Shown here: positions 9,066-18,492 of the stretch, one piece after another
How positions within the stretch are numbered: position 1 is the stretch's first letter
How the letters are laid out: every line of letters begins with the position of its first letter
Made by a program: the position numbers and the translations under genes
Notes under the pieces: model-generated
What the model saw: only the letters and a program-made list of their open reading frames with translations
Told to the model about the DNA's origin: nothing
Database searches by the model: none
Assembly (NCBI RefSeq): GCF_016650815.1
Contig: NZ_JAEKEZ010000033.1
Coordinates: 310,001-374,000 of the forward strand
Direction: 5' to 3'
From: Pseudomonas sp. TH31
Lineage (GTDB): Bacteria; Pseudomonadota; Gammaproteobacteria; Pseudomonadales; Pseudomonadaceae
DNA: 64,000 nucleotides

Positions 9066-9098
9066 AAACGGGCGCTTCCTCAGGGAAGCGCCCGTTTT
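9066..9098. terminator. Rho-independent terminator
   Basis: AAACGGGCGCTTCC, a 3-base loop and GGGAAGCGCCCGTTTT form a strong GC-rich hairpin with a T tail on the plus strand. The A run on its left side could let it act in both directions. It ends transcription from the aldehyde dehydrogenase side. Confidence 0.8.
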
Positions 9099-9393
9099 CA
9101 TTCAGCCCGGCGCAGTTTCTGCGGCCAATGGCGGCACAGGCAGGTTGCACAGGGCTATAAAGGTCCATAAGAGCGCACAAATACGGGGTTTGCCCAAGGC
9201 TGGAGCGGGCCGCAAAGTCTGCTGAGGGCGGCGGTTAAAACGGTGGTTTGTATCGAGCAGAGGTCGCTTTTAACGCCATCTGCTGATTTCACGGTGTTGT
9301 AATGACGGTGTGCTGCAGCGTTGCATCACCGCTTTGAAACCGAAGCGAATGCTTGTCGCGCCATGACCTCAACGAACTTCAGGACCGCACTCA

Positions 9394-10062
9394 ATGAGCT
9401 TCCTTCGCCCCAAATTCATTACGTTCGACTGCTACGGTACGCTGACCAATTTCCACATGGGTACGATGACCCGCGAGATTTTCGCTGATCGCGTTCCTGC
9501 CGAGCAGATGGACCAGTTCGTCAAGGATTTCTCGGCCTATCGCCTCGACCAGGTCATGGGTGACTGGATGCCTTACGACGAAATCCTCAAGACCGCCCTG
9601 GCGCGGACCTGTAAACGTTGGGGCATCGAATACCGCGACGAAGGTCAGCTGTATTACGACGCCGTACCGACTTGGGGCCCGCACCCGGACGTCCCGGCCG
9701 GCCTGTCGAAAATCGCCGACAAGATTCCCCTGGTGATTTTCTCCAACGCCAGCGACAGCCAGATCATGTCCAACGTCGACAAGCTCGGCGCGCCGTTCCA
9801 CAAGGTATTCACCGCTGAACAGGCCCAGGCCTACAAGCCGCGTCTGGCCGCGTTCGAATACATGCTCGACAACCTCAACTGCGGTCCGGAAGACATCTTG
9901 CATGTGTCTTCGAGCTTCCGTTACGACCTGATGCCGGCCCACGACATGAAGATCAAGAACAAGGCCTTCGTTGCCCGTGGTCACGAAGTCCCGGCCAATG
10001 CCTTCTACGGCTACCAGCAGATCACCGATATCGGTGGTCTGGCTGCGTTGGTCGGGCTCTGA
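9394..10062 (+). CDS. Haloacid dehalogenase, type II (HAD superfamily)
   Basis: 222 residues. The nucleophile motif is FITFDCYGTLTNF, with motif II in LVIFSNASDSQ, the lysine in AYKPRLAAFEYML and the acidic/Asn end region in HVSSSFRYDLMPAHD. L-2-haloacid dehalogenases use this Asp to displace halide, but many relatives act on other small acids. First gene of the catabolic cluster and 43 bases before the FAD oxidoreductase, so probably one operon. Its substrate in this pathway is unknown. Confidence 0.82.
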   Translation: MSFLRPKFITFDCYGTLTNFHMGTMTREIFADRVPAEQMDQFVKDFSAYRLDQVMGDWMPYDEILKTALARTCKRWGIEYRDEGQLYYDAVPTWGPHPDVPAGLSKIADKIPLVIFSNASDSQIMSNVDKLGAPFHKVFTAEQAQAYKPRLAAFEYMLDNLNCGPEDILHVSSSFRYDLMPAHDMKIKNKAFVARGHEVPANAFYGYQQITDIGGLAALVGL

Positions 10063-10105
10063 GTCGCAACGGTAACGGCACTTTTCCTGGCATAGGCGGA
10101 TAGAC

Positions 10106-11380
10106 ATGGGCAGTGAATCCTACTGGCTCGACACCGCACCGGCCTTCACCGGTGCACAGCTCGGCGCATTGCCCGGGCAGGTCGATGTGGCCATCGTCGG
10201 TGGCGGTTTCACCGGGTTGGCGGCGGCTCGGGCGTTGGCCTTGAAGGGCGCCAGTGTGGTGGTGCTCGAAGCCGGGCGAGTGATCGGCGAAGCCTCGGGG
10301 CGCAACGGTGGCCAATGCAACACCGGGGTCGCCCAGGATTACGCCGGCCTCAGCGCCAGCCTCGGCGCCGACAAGGCCCGGGCCTATTACCAGGCCTACG
10401 AAAGCGCGGTGCAGAGCGTGGTGTCGCTGGTGGAACAGGAACGGATCGCCTGCGACCTGATCCGCAACGGCAAGCTCAAGTTGGCCGCCAAGCCGATGCA
10501 CTACGAAGGCCTGGCGCGGACGTGCGAATTGATTCGCAAGGAGGTCGATGCCGATGTCGAGTTGCTGTCCGCCGAACAGACCCGCGCCGAAGTGAATTCG
10601 GCGCAGTTCCACGGGGGCTTGCTGCAACGCAACGGCGTGCAGATGCACGTCGGGCGCTTCGGTGTCGGACTGGCTGAAGCGGCGGCCCGTCACGGCGCGC
10701 TGATCCATCAAGGCACCTCGGTGCTGGATTGGAAAGCCCAGGCTGGCGGCTATCAGGTCAACACCAGCAAGGGTTCGCTGCACGCCGGGCAAGTATTGCT
10801 GGCCACCGGCGCCTGTCAGCACGGTGGGTTGGGCTGGTATCGGCGGCGGATCGTCCCGGTGGGCAGTTTCGTCATCGCCACTGAAGTCTTGCCGCAAGCG
10901 TTGATCGATCGACTGCTGCCGGGCCGTCGGGCCTATGTCACCAGCCGCATGATCGGTAACTACTTCCGCCTGACACCCGACAACCGCCTGCTGTTCGGCG
11001 GCCGTGCCCGATTCGCAATGTCCGACAGCGTCAACGATGCCAAGAGCGGCAAGGTGCTGCAAGCCGCCATGGTGCAGATGTTCCCGCAGTTGGCCAACGT
11101 GAAAATCGACTATTGCTGGGGCGGTTTGGTGGACATGACGTCCGACCGCTTGCCTCGGGCCGGCCAGCACGGCGGGGTTTATCACTCCATGGGCTACAGC
11201 GGCCATGGGGTACAGATGTCGGTGCACATGGGCCAGGTCATGGCCGAGGTGATGGCTGGCAACGTCGACGCCAACCCTTGGCGTGAACTCGACTGGCCGG
11301 CGATCCCCGGACACTTTGGCAAGCCGTGGTTCCTGCCATTCGTGGGCGCTTATTACCGCTTCCAGGACTATTTGCATTGA
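10106..11380 (+). CDS. FAD-dependent oxidoreductase (DAO/PuuB-OrdL family)
   Basis: 424 residues. The Rossmann FAD loop VDVAIVGGGFTGLAAARALA is near residue 30, followed by EAGRVIGEASGRNGGQCNTG, the pattern of gamma-glutamylputrescine oxidase-like enzymes. The C-terminal GYSGHGVQMS fits the flavin-contacting end. It probably oxidises a secondary or primary amine of the imported compound. An AGGCGG ribosome site precedes the ATG. Confidence 0.85.
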   Translation: MGSESYWLDTAPAFTGAQLGALPGQVDVAIVGGGFTGLAAARALALKGASVVVLEAGRVIGEASGRNGGQCNTGVAQDYAGLSASLGADKARAYYQAYESAVQSVVSLVEQERIACDLIRNGKLKLAAKPMHYEGLARTCELIRKEVDADVELLSAEQTRAEVNSAQFHGGLLQRNGVQMHVGRFGVGLAEAAARHGALIHQGTSVLDWKAQAGGYQVNTSKGSLHAGQVLLATGACQHGGLGWYRRRIVPVGSFVIATEVLPQALIDRLLPGRRAYVTSRMIGNYFRLTPDNRLLFGGRARFAMSDSVNDAKSGKVLQAAMVQMFPQLANVKIDYCWGGLVDMTSDRLPRAGQHGGVYHSMGYSGHGVQMSVHMGQVMAEVMAGNVDANPWRELDWPAIPGHFGKPWFLPFVGAYYRFQDYLH

Positions 11381-11463
11381 GTTGATGTTGTGGCGTCACC
11401 GTCGTTTGCGTTTCAACGCCCCGGACAACCGGAGCCATCTCCTTCTCGACAGGTACAACTGAT

Positions 11464-13101
11464 ATGACTGACAACAAGATCGACTCACCCCTGATCTCCG
11501 GCCAGGACAGCCTGCGCGTGTTCGAAGGCCTCAACCGCGGCATGTCACGCCGCAATGCCTTGCAAATGCTCGGCGTGGCGGGCGTTGCCGCCGTGGGCGC
11601 CGGCAGTCTGTTCGGCGCCGCTGGCAAGCTGTTCGCCGACGAAGCCGCGACCCCGGGCAAAGGCAAGCCGGGCGGGCGGATTCGTGTCGCCGGCATGTCC
11701 AGCTCCACCGCCGACACCCTCGACCCGGCTAAAGGTGCGCTGTCCACCGACTACGTACGCCACTACATGTTCTACAACGGCCTGACCCGTTTTGACCCGC
11801 ACCTGGTGCCGCAACTGGAGCTGGCCGAGCGCATCGATAACACCGATGCGACGCTGTGGACCATCACCCTGCGCAAGGACGTGACCTTCCACAACGGCAA
11901 AACCCTCAGCGCCGCCGACGTGGTGTTCTCGCTGTCGCGGCACAAGGACCCGTTGACCGGTTCCAAAGTCATGCCGCTGATGGAGCAGTTCGTCGAGATC
12001 AAGGCCACCGCCCCCAACGAAGTGCAGATCCGCCTCAGCGCACCGAACGCCGAATTGCCGTCGATCCTCGCCGTGTCGCACCTGCTGATCGTTCCTGAAG
12101 GCACCACCGACTTCAACCAAGGCATCGGCACCGGGCCGTTCAAGGTCAAGGAATTCAAACCGGGCGTGCGCTCGATTGCCGCGCGCAACACCGGCTACTG
12201 GAAACCGGGCCTGCCGTACCTCGACGAAATCGAGTTCATTGCGATTGCCGACGAACCGTCGCGGGTCAACGCGCTGCTGTCGGGCGACGTGCACATGATC
12301 AACGAGGTCAACCCGCGTTCCACCACCCGGATCAAGGCCAGCGCCAAGCACCGGGTCGTCGATGCGCCGTCGGGCAACTACACTGATTTGATCATCCGTC
12401 AGGATCAGATGCCGGGCAAAAGCGCGGAATTCACTCAGGCGATGAAGCACCTGATGGACCGCGAGCAGATCAAATCCGCCGTGTTCCGTGGCTTTGCCGT
12501 GGTCGGTAACGACCATCCGATTGCCCCCGGTTCGCGCTACTACAACGCCGACCTGCCGCAAACCGTCTACGACCCGGAAAAAGCCAGGTTCCTGCTGAAG
12601 AAGGCCGGCATGGAAAGCATCAGCATGCCGCTGGTCGCGTCTCCAGCCGCCACCGGTTCGGTGGACATCGCCGTGCTGTTGCAACAATCGGCGAAGCAGG
12701 CCGGGCTCAAGCTCGACGTCAACCGCTTGCCGAGCGACGGCTATTGGTCCAACCACTGGATGAAGCACCCGCTGAGCTTCGGCAACATCAACCCGCGGCC
12801 GAACGCCGACGTGATGTTCTCGCAGTTCTTCCAGTCGAAAGCGCCATGGAACGAATCCGGTTGGCAGAACGACCAGTTCGACCAGTTGCTGATGCTCGCT
12901 CGCGGCGAAACCGATGACGCCAAGCGCAGCAAGATGTACGCGGACATGCAAACCCTGGTGCATGACCACAGCGGGATCGGCGTGCCGGTGTTCATCAGCA
13001 ACATCGATGGCGTCGACCAGCGCATCAAAGGCTACGGCAGCAACCCGCTGGGTGGCTTTATGGGCTACATGTTCGCCGAGCAGGTCTGGCTGGACGCTTG
13101 A
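11464..13101 (+). CDS. Peptide/opine-type ABC transporter substrate-binding protein
   Basis: 545 residues, family 5 solute-binding protein (DppA/OppA type). The N-terminus has MSRRNALQMLGVAGVAAVGA, an S-R-R-x-x-L segment followed by a hydrophobic run, so Tat export is likely. The family core is seen in WTITLRKDVTFHNGKTLSAA and GIGTGPFKVKEFKPG. It feeds the permease and ATPase genes immediately downstream. Ligand unknown; the neighbours suggest an opine-like or N-acyl amino compound. Confidence 0.88.
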   Translation: MTDNKIDSPLISGQDSLRVFEGLNRGMSRRNALQMLGVAGVAAVGAGSLFGAAGKLFADEAATPGKGKPGGRIRVAGMSSSTADTLDPAKGALSTDYVRHYMFYNGLTRFDPHLVPQLELAERIDNTDATLWTITLRKDVTFHNGKTLSAADVVFSLSRHKDPLTGSKVMPLMEQFVEIKATAPNEVQIRLSAPNAELPSILAVSHLLIVPEGTTDFNQGIGTGPFKVKEFKPGVRSIAARNTGYWKPGLPYLDEIEFIAIADEPSRVNALLSGDVHMINEVNPRSTTRIKASAKHRVVDAPSGNYTDLIIRQDQMPGKSAEFTQAMKHLMDREQIKSAVFRGFAVVGNDHPIAPGSRYYNADLPQTVYDPEKARFLLKKAGMESISMPLVASPAATGSVDIAVLLQQSAKQAGLKLDVNRLPSDGYWSNHWMKHPLSFGNINPRPNADVMFSQFFQSKAPWNESGWQNDQFDQLLMLARGETDDAKRSKMYADMQTLVHDHSGIGVPVFISNIDGVDQRIKGYGSNPLGGFMGYMFAEQVWLDA

Positions 13102-13157
13102 TCGGGCCTTGAAGGGTAGTCGTGTTGTACGGCAGGGACAGTGCACGAGGGTAGGCG

Positions 13158-14114
13158 ATGAATAGCAATACACTGTGGTTGATCGGCCGGCGTCTGGGCG
13201 CCGCGATCGTGACTTTGTTGATCGTGTCCATGGTCGTGTTTGCGATCACGGCAGTCCTGCCGGGGGACGCGGCGCAACAATCGCTCGGGCAGTTCGCCAC
13301 GCCGGAACAGGTGGCGGCCTTGCGCCTGAAACTGGGGCTCGACCAGCCCGGTGTGCTGCGTTACCTGCACTGGTTGATGAACCTGCTCAGCGGCGACATG
13401 GGCTTGTCGGTGTCCAACGCGATGCCGGTCGGCGAGTTGATGGCCGGCCGGGTGCCTAACACTCTGATGCTGGCGGCCGCCACGGCGCTGGTGTCAGTGC
13501 CGGTGGCGCTGATTCTGGGCATCGGCTCGGCGATGGGCCGTGGCGGGCGCATCGACAGTTTCCTGAGCTTCTTCACCCTGGCCATGGTCGCCGTCCCGGA
13601 GTTTCTGGTGGCGACCCTGGCGGTGCTGATTTTTGCGGTGAACCTCGGTTGGTTGTCGGCGCTGTCCTATGCCAGCGACATCACCTCGCCCTGGCAATTC
13701 ATGCGCACTTACGCTTTGCCGGTGATGACGCTCTGCTGCGTGATCGTCGCGCAAATGGCCCGCATGACCCGGGCCGCCGTCATCGATCAACTCGACAGTC
13801 CTTACGTGGAAATGGCCCGGCTCAAAGGCGTCAGCCCGATGCGTATCGTGCTGCGCCATGCCTTGCCCAACGCGATCGGGCCGATTGCCAATGCCATCGC
13901 CCTGAGCCTGTCGTACCTGCTGGGCGGGGTGGTGATTGTCGAGACGATCTTCAACTATCCCGGTATCGCCAGCCTGATGGTCGATGCCGTGACCAACCGT
14001 GACATGGCGCTGGTCCAGGCCTGCACCATGCTGTTTTGTACGGCGTACCTGGGGTTGGTGCTGATTGCCGACCTGTGCGCGATTCTGTCCAATCCGAGGC
14101 TGAGAAACCAATGA
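13158..14114 (+). CDS. ABC transporter permease (DppB type)
   Basis: 318 residues with six predicted membrane segments. The EAA loop reads YVEMARLKGVSPMRIVLRHA-LPNA, typical of dipeptide/oligopeptide permease B. It forms the inner-membrane channel with the next gene. The stop overlaps the start of that gene by 4 bases (ATGA), indicating translational coupling. Confidence 0.9.
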   Translation: MNSNTLWLIGRRLGAAIVTLLIVSMVVFAITAVLPGDAAQQSLGQFATPEQVAALRLKLGLDQPGVLRYLHWLMNLLSGDMGLSVSNAMPVGELMAGRVPNTLMLAAATALVSVPVALILGIGSAMGRGGRIDSFLSFFTLAMVAVPEFLVATLAVLIFAVNLGWLSALSYASDITSPWQFMRTYALPVMTLCCVIVAQMARMTRAAVIDQLDSPYVEMARLKGVSPMRIVLRHALPNAIGPIANAIALSLSYLLGGVVIVETIFNYPGIASLMVDAVTNRDMALVQACTMLFCTAYLGLVLIADLCAILSNPRLRNQ

Positions 14115-14986
14115 ACAATCTCATTGTGAAATCGACGCCCAAGACCCCCGACCTGTCGGTTGGCAAGGTGTCTCATGGCCCGGCGTGGCTGGGTCTGATC
14201 GGCGCCGGGATGTGCGTGATCTGGTTGCTGGTGGCGATTTTCGGCCCATGGCTGGCGCCGCACCCGGTGGGCGAAGTGGTCTCTGACAATGTCTTCGACA
14301 GCATCAGTGCGCTTTACCCGTTTGGCACCGATTACCTGGGCCGCGACATGCTCAGCCGGATCCTCGTCGGCGCCCGTTTCACCGTGGGCCTGGCGTTGGT
14401 GGCGGCGGTGTTGGCCAGCGGGCTGGGCACCAGTTGCGCGTTGCTGTCGGTGGTTTCGCCGAAGTGGCTGGACGAAGTGATCAGTCGCATGATGGATGCC
14501 TTTATCTCGATCCCGAGCAAGATGCTGGCGCTGATCATGGTCTCGGCTTTCGGCTCTTCAGTGACCTTGCTGATCTGCACGGCGGTCCTGAGTTTCACCC
14601 CTGGCGCGTTCCGCATCGCCCGCAGCATGGCGGTGAATATCGAAGCGCTGGAGTACGTGCAAGTCGCCCGGACCCGTGGCGAGCGCCGGTTGTACATCGC
14701 GTGTGTGGAGATCCTGCCAAACATGCTCAACCCGGTGCTGACCGACCTCGGGCTGCGCTTTGGCTTCATCGTGCTGTTGCTCAGTGGCATGAGCTTTCTC
14801 GGCCTCGGTGTGCAACCGCCGGATGCCGACCTCGGGTCCCTGGTCCGGGAAAATATTGGCGGCCTCAACCAGGGCGCGCCGGCCATCGTGATTCCGGCGC
14901 TGGCCATTGGCACCCTGACCATCGGTGTGAATCTGTTTATCGACAGACTGTCATCCCGACGTAGTCGCCGTACGGGAGGTCATTGA
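14111..14986 (+). CDS. ABC transporter permease (DppC type)
   Basis: 291 residues with a cytoplasmic N-terminus, the DppC 'PFGTDYLGRDMLSRILVGAR' signature and an EAA loop YVQVARTRGERRLYIACVEI. It is partner of the upstream permease. The start at 14111 is set by the ATGA overlap; a longer frame opening upstream lies inside the previous gene. Confidence 0.9.
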   Translation: MNNLIVKSTPKTPDLSVGKVSHGPAWLGLIGAGMCVIWLLVAIFGPWLAPHPVGEVVSDNVFDSISALYPFGTDYLGRDMLSRILVGARFTVGLALVAAVLASGLGTSCALLSVVSPKWLDEVISRMMDAFISIPSKMLALIMVSAFGSSVTLLICTAVLSFTPGAFRIARSMAVNIEALEYVQVARTRGERRLYIACVEILPNMLNPVLTDLGLRFGFIVLLLSGMSFLGLGVQPPDADLGSLVRENIGGLNQGAPAIVIPALAIGTLTIGVNLFIDRLSSRRSRRTGGH

Positions 14987-14987
14987 A

Positions 14988-16829
14988 ATGAGTGAATTGA
15001 TTCGAGTCGAAGACCTGCGGGTGGTCGCCTGTGGCGAGCGCGGCGAAACCGAAATCGTCAAAGGTGTGAGCTTTTCCCTGGAAAAAGGTGAAGTGCTGGC
15101 GTTGATCGGCGAGTCCGGCTCCGGCAAGACCACCATCGCCTTGGCGCTGCTGGGTTATGCAAGACGCGGCTGCCGGTTGTCCGGCGGGGTGGTGCAGGTT
15201 GGCGAGGACAACATGCTGGCGCTGAGCGAAAAGGAACTGCAAGGCCTGCGCGGCAATCGGGTGTCGTACATCGCCCAAAGCGCGGCGGCGGCCTTCAACC
15301 CGGCGAAGAAACTGATCGATCAAGTGGTGGAGGGCGCTTTGATTCATGGCCTCGGCAGTCGCGCGGTGCTTGAAGCCAAAGCGATTGAACTGTTCCGCGA
15401 CCTGGCGTTGCCGGACCCGGATCATATCGGCCAGCGCTACCCGCACCAGGTGTCTGGCGGGCAACTGCAACGGGTGATGGCGGCGATGGCGCTGATCAGC
15501 GATCCGTTGCTGGTAGTGCTCGACGAACCGACCACCGCCCTCGACGTCACCACCCAGATCGACGTGCTTCGTGCATTCAAACGGGTGGTCCGGGAACGTG
15601 GGGCAACAGCGGTTTATGTCTCCCACGACCTCGCGGTGGTTGCTCAGATGGCCGACCAGATCGTCGTGCTTAACGGCGGCCAGATCTTCGAACAGAGCGC
15701 CACCGCGCCGCTGCTCAAGGCGCCGACCCACGAATACACCCGCAGCCTGTTGGCAGCGGCACGCCCCGACACGACGATTCGTCCGCCCAGCGGCATCGCC
15801 GAAGACCAACCGCTGCTGACGATCAAGGGCCTGACTGCCGGTTACGGCAACAAGAACATGCAAGGCATGCCGTCGATCCGCGTGCTCGAAGACATCGACC
15901 TGACCGTGCGCCGGGGCCAGGCCATCGGCGTGATTGGTGAGTCGGGTTCCGGCAAGTCGACCCTGGCGCGGGTAGTCGCAGGGTTGTTGACCCCGGCGCT
16001 CGGCGGATTGACCTTTGACGGCCAGCCGTTGGGTGGCGGCCTCTGCGAACGGACTGACGAACAGTTCCGTCGCATTCAAATGGTCTTCCAGAACGCCGAC
16101 ACGGCGCTCAACCCGATGCACAGCGTCAGCACCATTCTGAGCCGGCCGCTGAAGATGTATTTCGGCCTCAAAGGTGCGGCGTTGCGCGAACGTATCGGCG
16201 AGTTGCTGGACTTAGTGCGTCTGCCCCGAACCCTGGCCGAACGACGGCCGAATGAACTGTCCGGCGGGCAGAAACAACGGGTCAACCTGGCCCGTGCCTT
16301 GGCGGCGAAACCGGATCTGATTCTCTGCGATGAAGTGACTTCGGCCCTGGACACGGTGGTCGGCGCGGCGATTCTCGAACTGCTGCGCGATCTGCGTCAG
16401 CAATTGGGGGTTTCCTATCTGTTTATCAGCCACGACATCTCCACGGTGCGGGCGCTGTGCGACGACATCGTGGTGATGTACAGCGGCCACAAGATCCAGG
16501 CCGGCACTCGGCAGTCGTTTGCCCAGGCGCCGTTTCATCCGTACACCGATCTGTTGATCCATTCGGTGCCGGAACTGCGTCAGGGCTGGCTGGAAAACTG
16601 CGGTACCACCTGTGGCGAGCTGCCGCCAATTGGCGCCAAGGCCAACGTACCGGAGCTGTGCACCTTCCTCAGTCGTTGCCCGGTGCGGGTCGATGGCTTG
16701 TGCAATCGCACGGCGCCGAACCGCCGCACCCTCGACGGCGGCAGTGAAATCCTCTGCCACCACGACAGCACCGAGTTGCTGAAAACCCAGCAGGATCTGA
16801 TCACCATGACCCAGGGAGCCTACGCATGA
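14988..16829 (+). CDS. ABC transporter ATP-binding protein, fused double NBD (DppD-DppF type)
   Basis: 613 residues with two complete nucleotide-binding domains. NBD1: Walker A GESGSGKTT, signature SGGQLQR, Walker B LLVVLDEP. NBD2: Walker A GESGSGKST, signature LSGGQKQR, Walker B LILCDE. Each half ends in an oligopeptide-transporter C-terminal region. One polypeptide therefore supplies both ATPase sites for the two permeases. NBD2 has D-E-V in place of the usual D-E-P after Walker B. It ends in an ATGA overlap with the 2Fe-2S gene. Confidence 0.9.
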   Translation: MSELIRVEDLRVVACGERGETEIVKGVSFSLEKGEVLALIGESGSGKTTIALALLGYARRGCRLSGGVVQVGEDNMLALSEKELQGLRGNRVSYIAQSAAAAFNPAKKLIDQVVEGALIHGLGSRAVLEAKAIELFRDLALPDPDHIGQRYPHQVSGGQLQRVMAAMALISDPLLVVLDEPTTALDVTTQIDVLRAFKRVVRERGATAVYVSHDLAVVAQMADQIVVLNGGQIFEQSATAPLLKAPTHEYTRSLLAAARPDTTIRPPSGIAEDQPLLTIKGLTAGYGNKNMQGMPSIRVLEDIDLTVRRGQAIGVIGESGSGKSTLARVVAGLLTPALGGLTFDGQPLGGGLCERTDEQFRRIQMVFQNADTALNPMHSVSTILSRPLKMYFGLKGAALRERIGELLDLVRLPRTLAERRPNELSGGQKQRVNLARALAAKPDLILCDEVTSALDTVVGAAILELLRDLRQQLGVSYLFISHDISTVRALCDDIVVMYSGHKIQAGTRQSFAQAPFHPYTDLLIHSVPELRQGWLENCGTTCGELPPIGAKANVPELCTFLSRCPVRVDGLCNRTAPNRRTLDGGSEILCHHDSTELLKTQQDLITMTQGAYA

Positions 16830-17134
16830 AGGGGCGTTTTGTGAGACTGGCCGAGCAGAGCCGGCCGACGGTCAGTTTGACGGTGGACGGCGCACCCATC
16901 GAGGCGTTGCAAGGCGATACGTTGATGGTCGCTTTGCTGACCCAGGGCAATGCGCTGCGCCAGTCGGAGTTCGATTCAGGGCGACGTGCCGGTTTTTGCC
17001 TGATGGGCGCGTGCCAGGATTGCTGGGTCTGGACCCGCAGCGGCGAACGCCTGCGTGCGTGCTCCAACGAGGTCCGTGAAGGGCTGGACATCGTCACCAC
17101 ACAACCGGAGGCGACATGGCCACTGCACGGATAG
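16826..17134 (+). CDS. 2Fe-2S subunit of an opine/HCN-synthase-type oxidase
   Basis: 102 residues. The cysteines in GFCLMGACQDCWVW plus a later R-A-C-S give the C-x5-C-x2-C...C set of the small 2Fe-2S proteins in OoxA/NoxA/HcnA-type complexes. It passes electrons for the two flavin subunits encoded next. The gene overlaps both the ATPase gene (4 bases) and the next gene (19 bases), a tightly coupled operon. Confidence 0.83.
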   Translation: MKGRFVRLAEQSRPTVSLTVDGAPIEALQGDTLMVALLTQGNALRQSEFDSGRRAGFCLMGACQDCWVWTRSGERLRACSNEVREGLDIVTTQPEATWPLHG

Positions 17135-18492
17135 TCATTGTGGGCGCGGGGCCGGCGGGTATTCGCTGTGCCGAAACCCTGGTGGCGGCGGGATTCAAAC
17201 CAATGTTACTCGATGAAAATCGCCGGGATGGCGGGCAGATTTACCGTCGTCAGCCGCAAGGGTTTAGCCGTAATTACGCCACGCTGTACGGCTCCGAGGC
17301 GCGCAAGGCGCGGGACCTGCACGAAAGTTTTGATCGCCTGCGCGGTTCTATCGATTATCGCCCCGACACCTTGGTGTGGAACCTGACACCAGGGCAGTTG
17401 TGCTGCGTCAGCCAGGGCAAACATTCGACGGTGGATTACGACGCGCTGATCCTCTGCACCGGCGCCACCGACCGCTTGATGCCGATTGAAGGCTGGCAGT
17501 TGGCGGGCACCTACAGCCTGGGCGGGGCGCAAATTGCGCTCAAGTCCCAGGCCGTGTCCATTGGTCACAGCGTGGTGTTTATGGGCAGCGGGCCGTTGCT
17601 GTATTTGGTCGCGAGCCAATACGTCAAGGCCGGCGCGAAGGTAGCAGCGGTGCTTGATACGTCGCCGATGATCAAGCGCATTGGCGCTTTGCCAAAATTG
17701 CTGGCGCGTCCCGGATTGCTGTTCACTGGAATGAAACTGTTGGCACAGTTGTATCGGGCGAAGATCCCGCTGCACTTGGGGATCAAGCCTTTGCAAGTTC
17801 AGGGTGATGCGGCCAACGGCGTCAGCGGCGTGCGGGTGCTGACGGCTCGCGGCGAGACGTTGAATGTGGATTGCGATGCCGTGGCGCTCGGTTATCACTT
17901 GCGCCCGGAAACCCAATTGGCCGATCTTGCCGGTTGCCGCATGCGTTTCGACGAAGCGTCGGGCCAATGGTGGCTGGCAGTGGATGAAGAGGGCCGGACC
18001 TCGGTGAGCGGAGTGTACGCGGCGGGTGACGGTTCGAAGATTCGCGGCGCGGACGCCGCTGAACACGCCGGTCGCCTGGTGGCCATGGCACTGCTGGAAG
18101 ACCTGCACCAACCCGTCAACGCCGGATTACGCGACGAACAACGCCAGGCACTGGCGGTGATGGACCAGTTTCGCCTCGGTCTGGCCCAGGCGTTTCCCTG
18201 GCCTGCCGAGCAAGCCAAATCCTTGCCCGACACCGCCATCGTTTGCCGTTGCGAGATGATCAGCGCCGGTGAATTGCGTGCGGTGGTCAGCGAGAAGGGC
18301 GCCTGCGAAGTCAATCGGGCCAAGGCGTTCAGCAGGGTGGGCATGGGCCGCTGCCAAGGCCGTTATTGCTCTCAGGCCGGGGCCGAGGTGATTGCCGCTG
18401 CGGCAGGCGTTAGCGTGCAACAAGTCGGCCGCCAACGCGGCCAGGCGCCGGTCAAACCCCTTTCGATGCTCACCGAGGAGGTCTCGCCATGA
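17116..18492 (+). CDS. FAD/NAD(P)-binding oxidase subunit (OoxA/HcnB-like)
   Basis: 458 residues. The first dinucleotide fold is RIVIVGAGPAGIRCAETLVA and a second lies around HSVVFMGSGPLLYLVASQYV. The C-terminal part has a cysteine-rich BFD-like cluster (VCRCEMISAGEL ... MGRCQGRYCSQ). This is the layout of the large subunit of opine oxidases and HCN synthase. It works with the 2Fe-2S protein and the DAO-type subunit at 18489 to oxidise a C-N bond. Confidence 0.83.
   Translation: MATARIVIVGAGPAGIRCAETLVAAGFKPMLLDENRRDGGQIYRRQPQGFSRNYATLYGSEARKARDLHESFDRLRGSIDYRPDTLVWNLTPGQLCCVSQGKHSTVDYDALILCTGATDRLMPIEGWQLAGTYSLGGAQIALKSQAVSIGHSVVFMGSGPLLYLVASQYVKAGAKVAAVLDTSPMIKRIGALPKLLARPGLLFTGMKLLAQLYRAKIPLHLGIKPLQVQGDAANGVSGVRVLTARGETLNVDCDAVALGYHLRPETQLADLAGCRMRFDEASGQWWLAVDEEGRTSVSGVYAAGDGSKIRGADAAEHAGRLVAMALLEDLHQPVNAGLRDEQRQALAVMDQFRLGLAQAFPWPAEQAKSLPDTAIVCRCEMISAGELRAVVSEKGACEVNRAKAFSRVGMGRCQGRYCSQAGAEVIAAAAGVSVQQVGRQRGQAPVKPLSMLTEEVSP

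Noticed and set aside
11545..13173. A 542-codon frame antisense to the peptide-binding protein
   Set aside because: It exactly covers the DppA-type gene on the other strand and shows only composition-driven Arg/Val/Gly/His-rich sequence.
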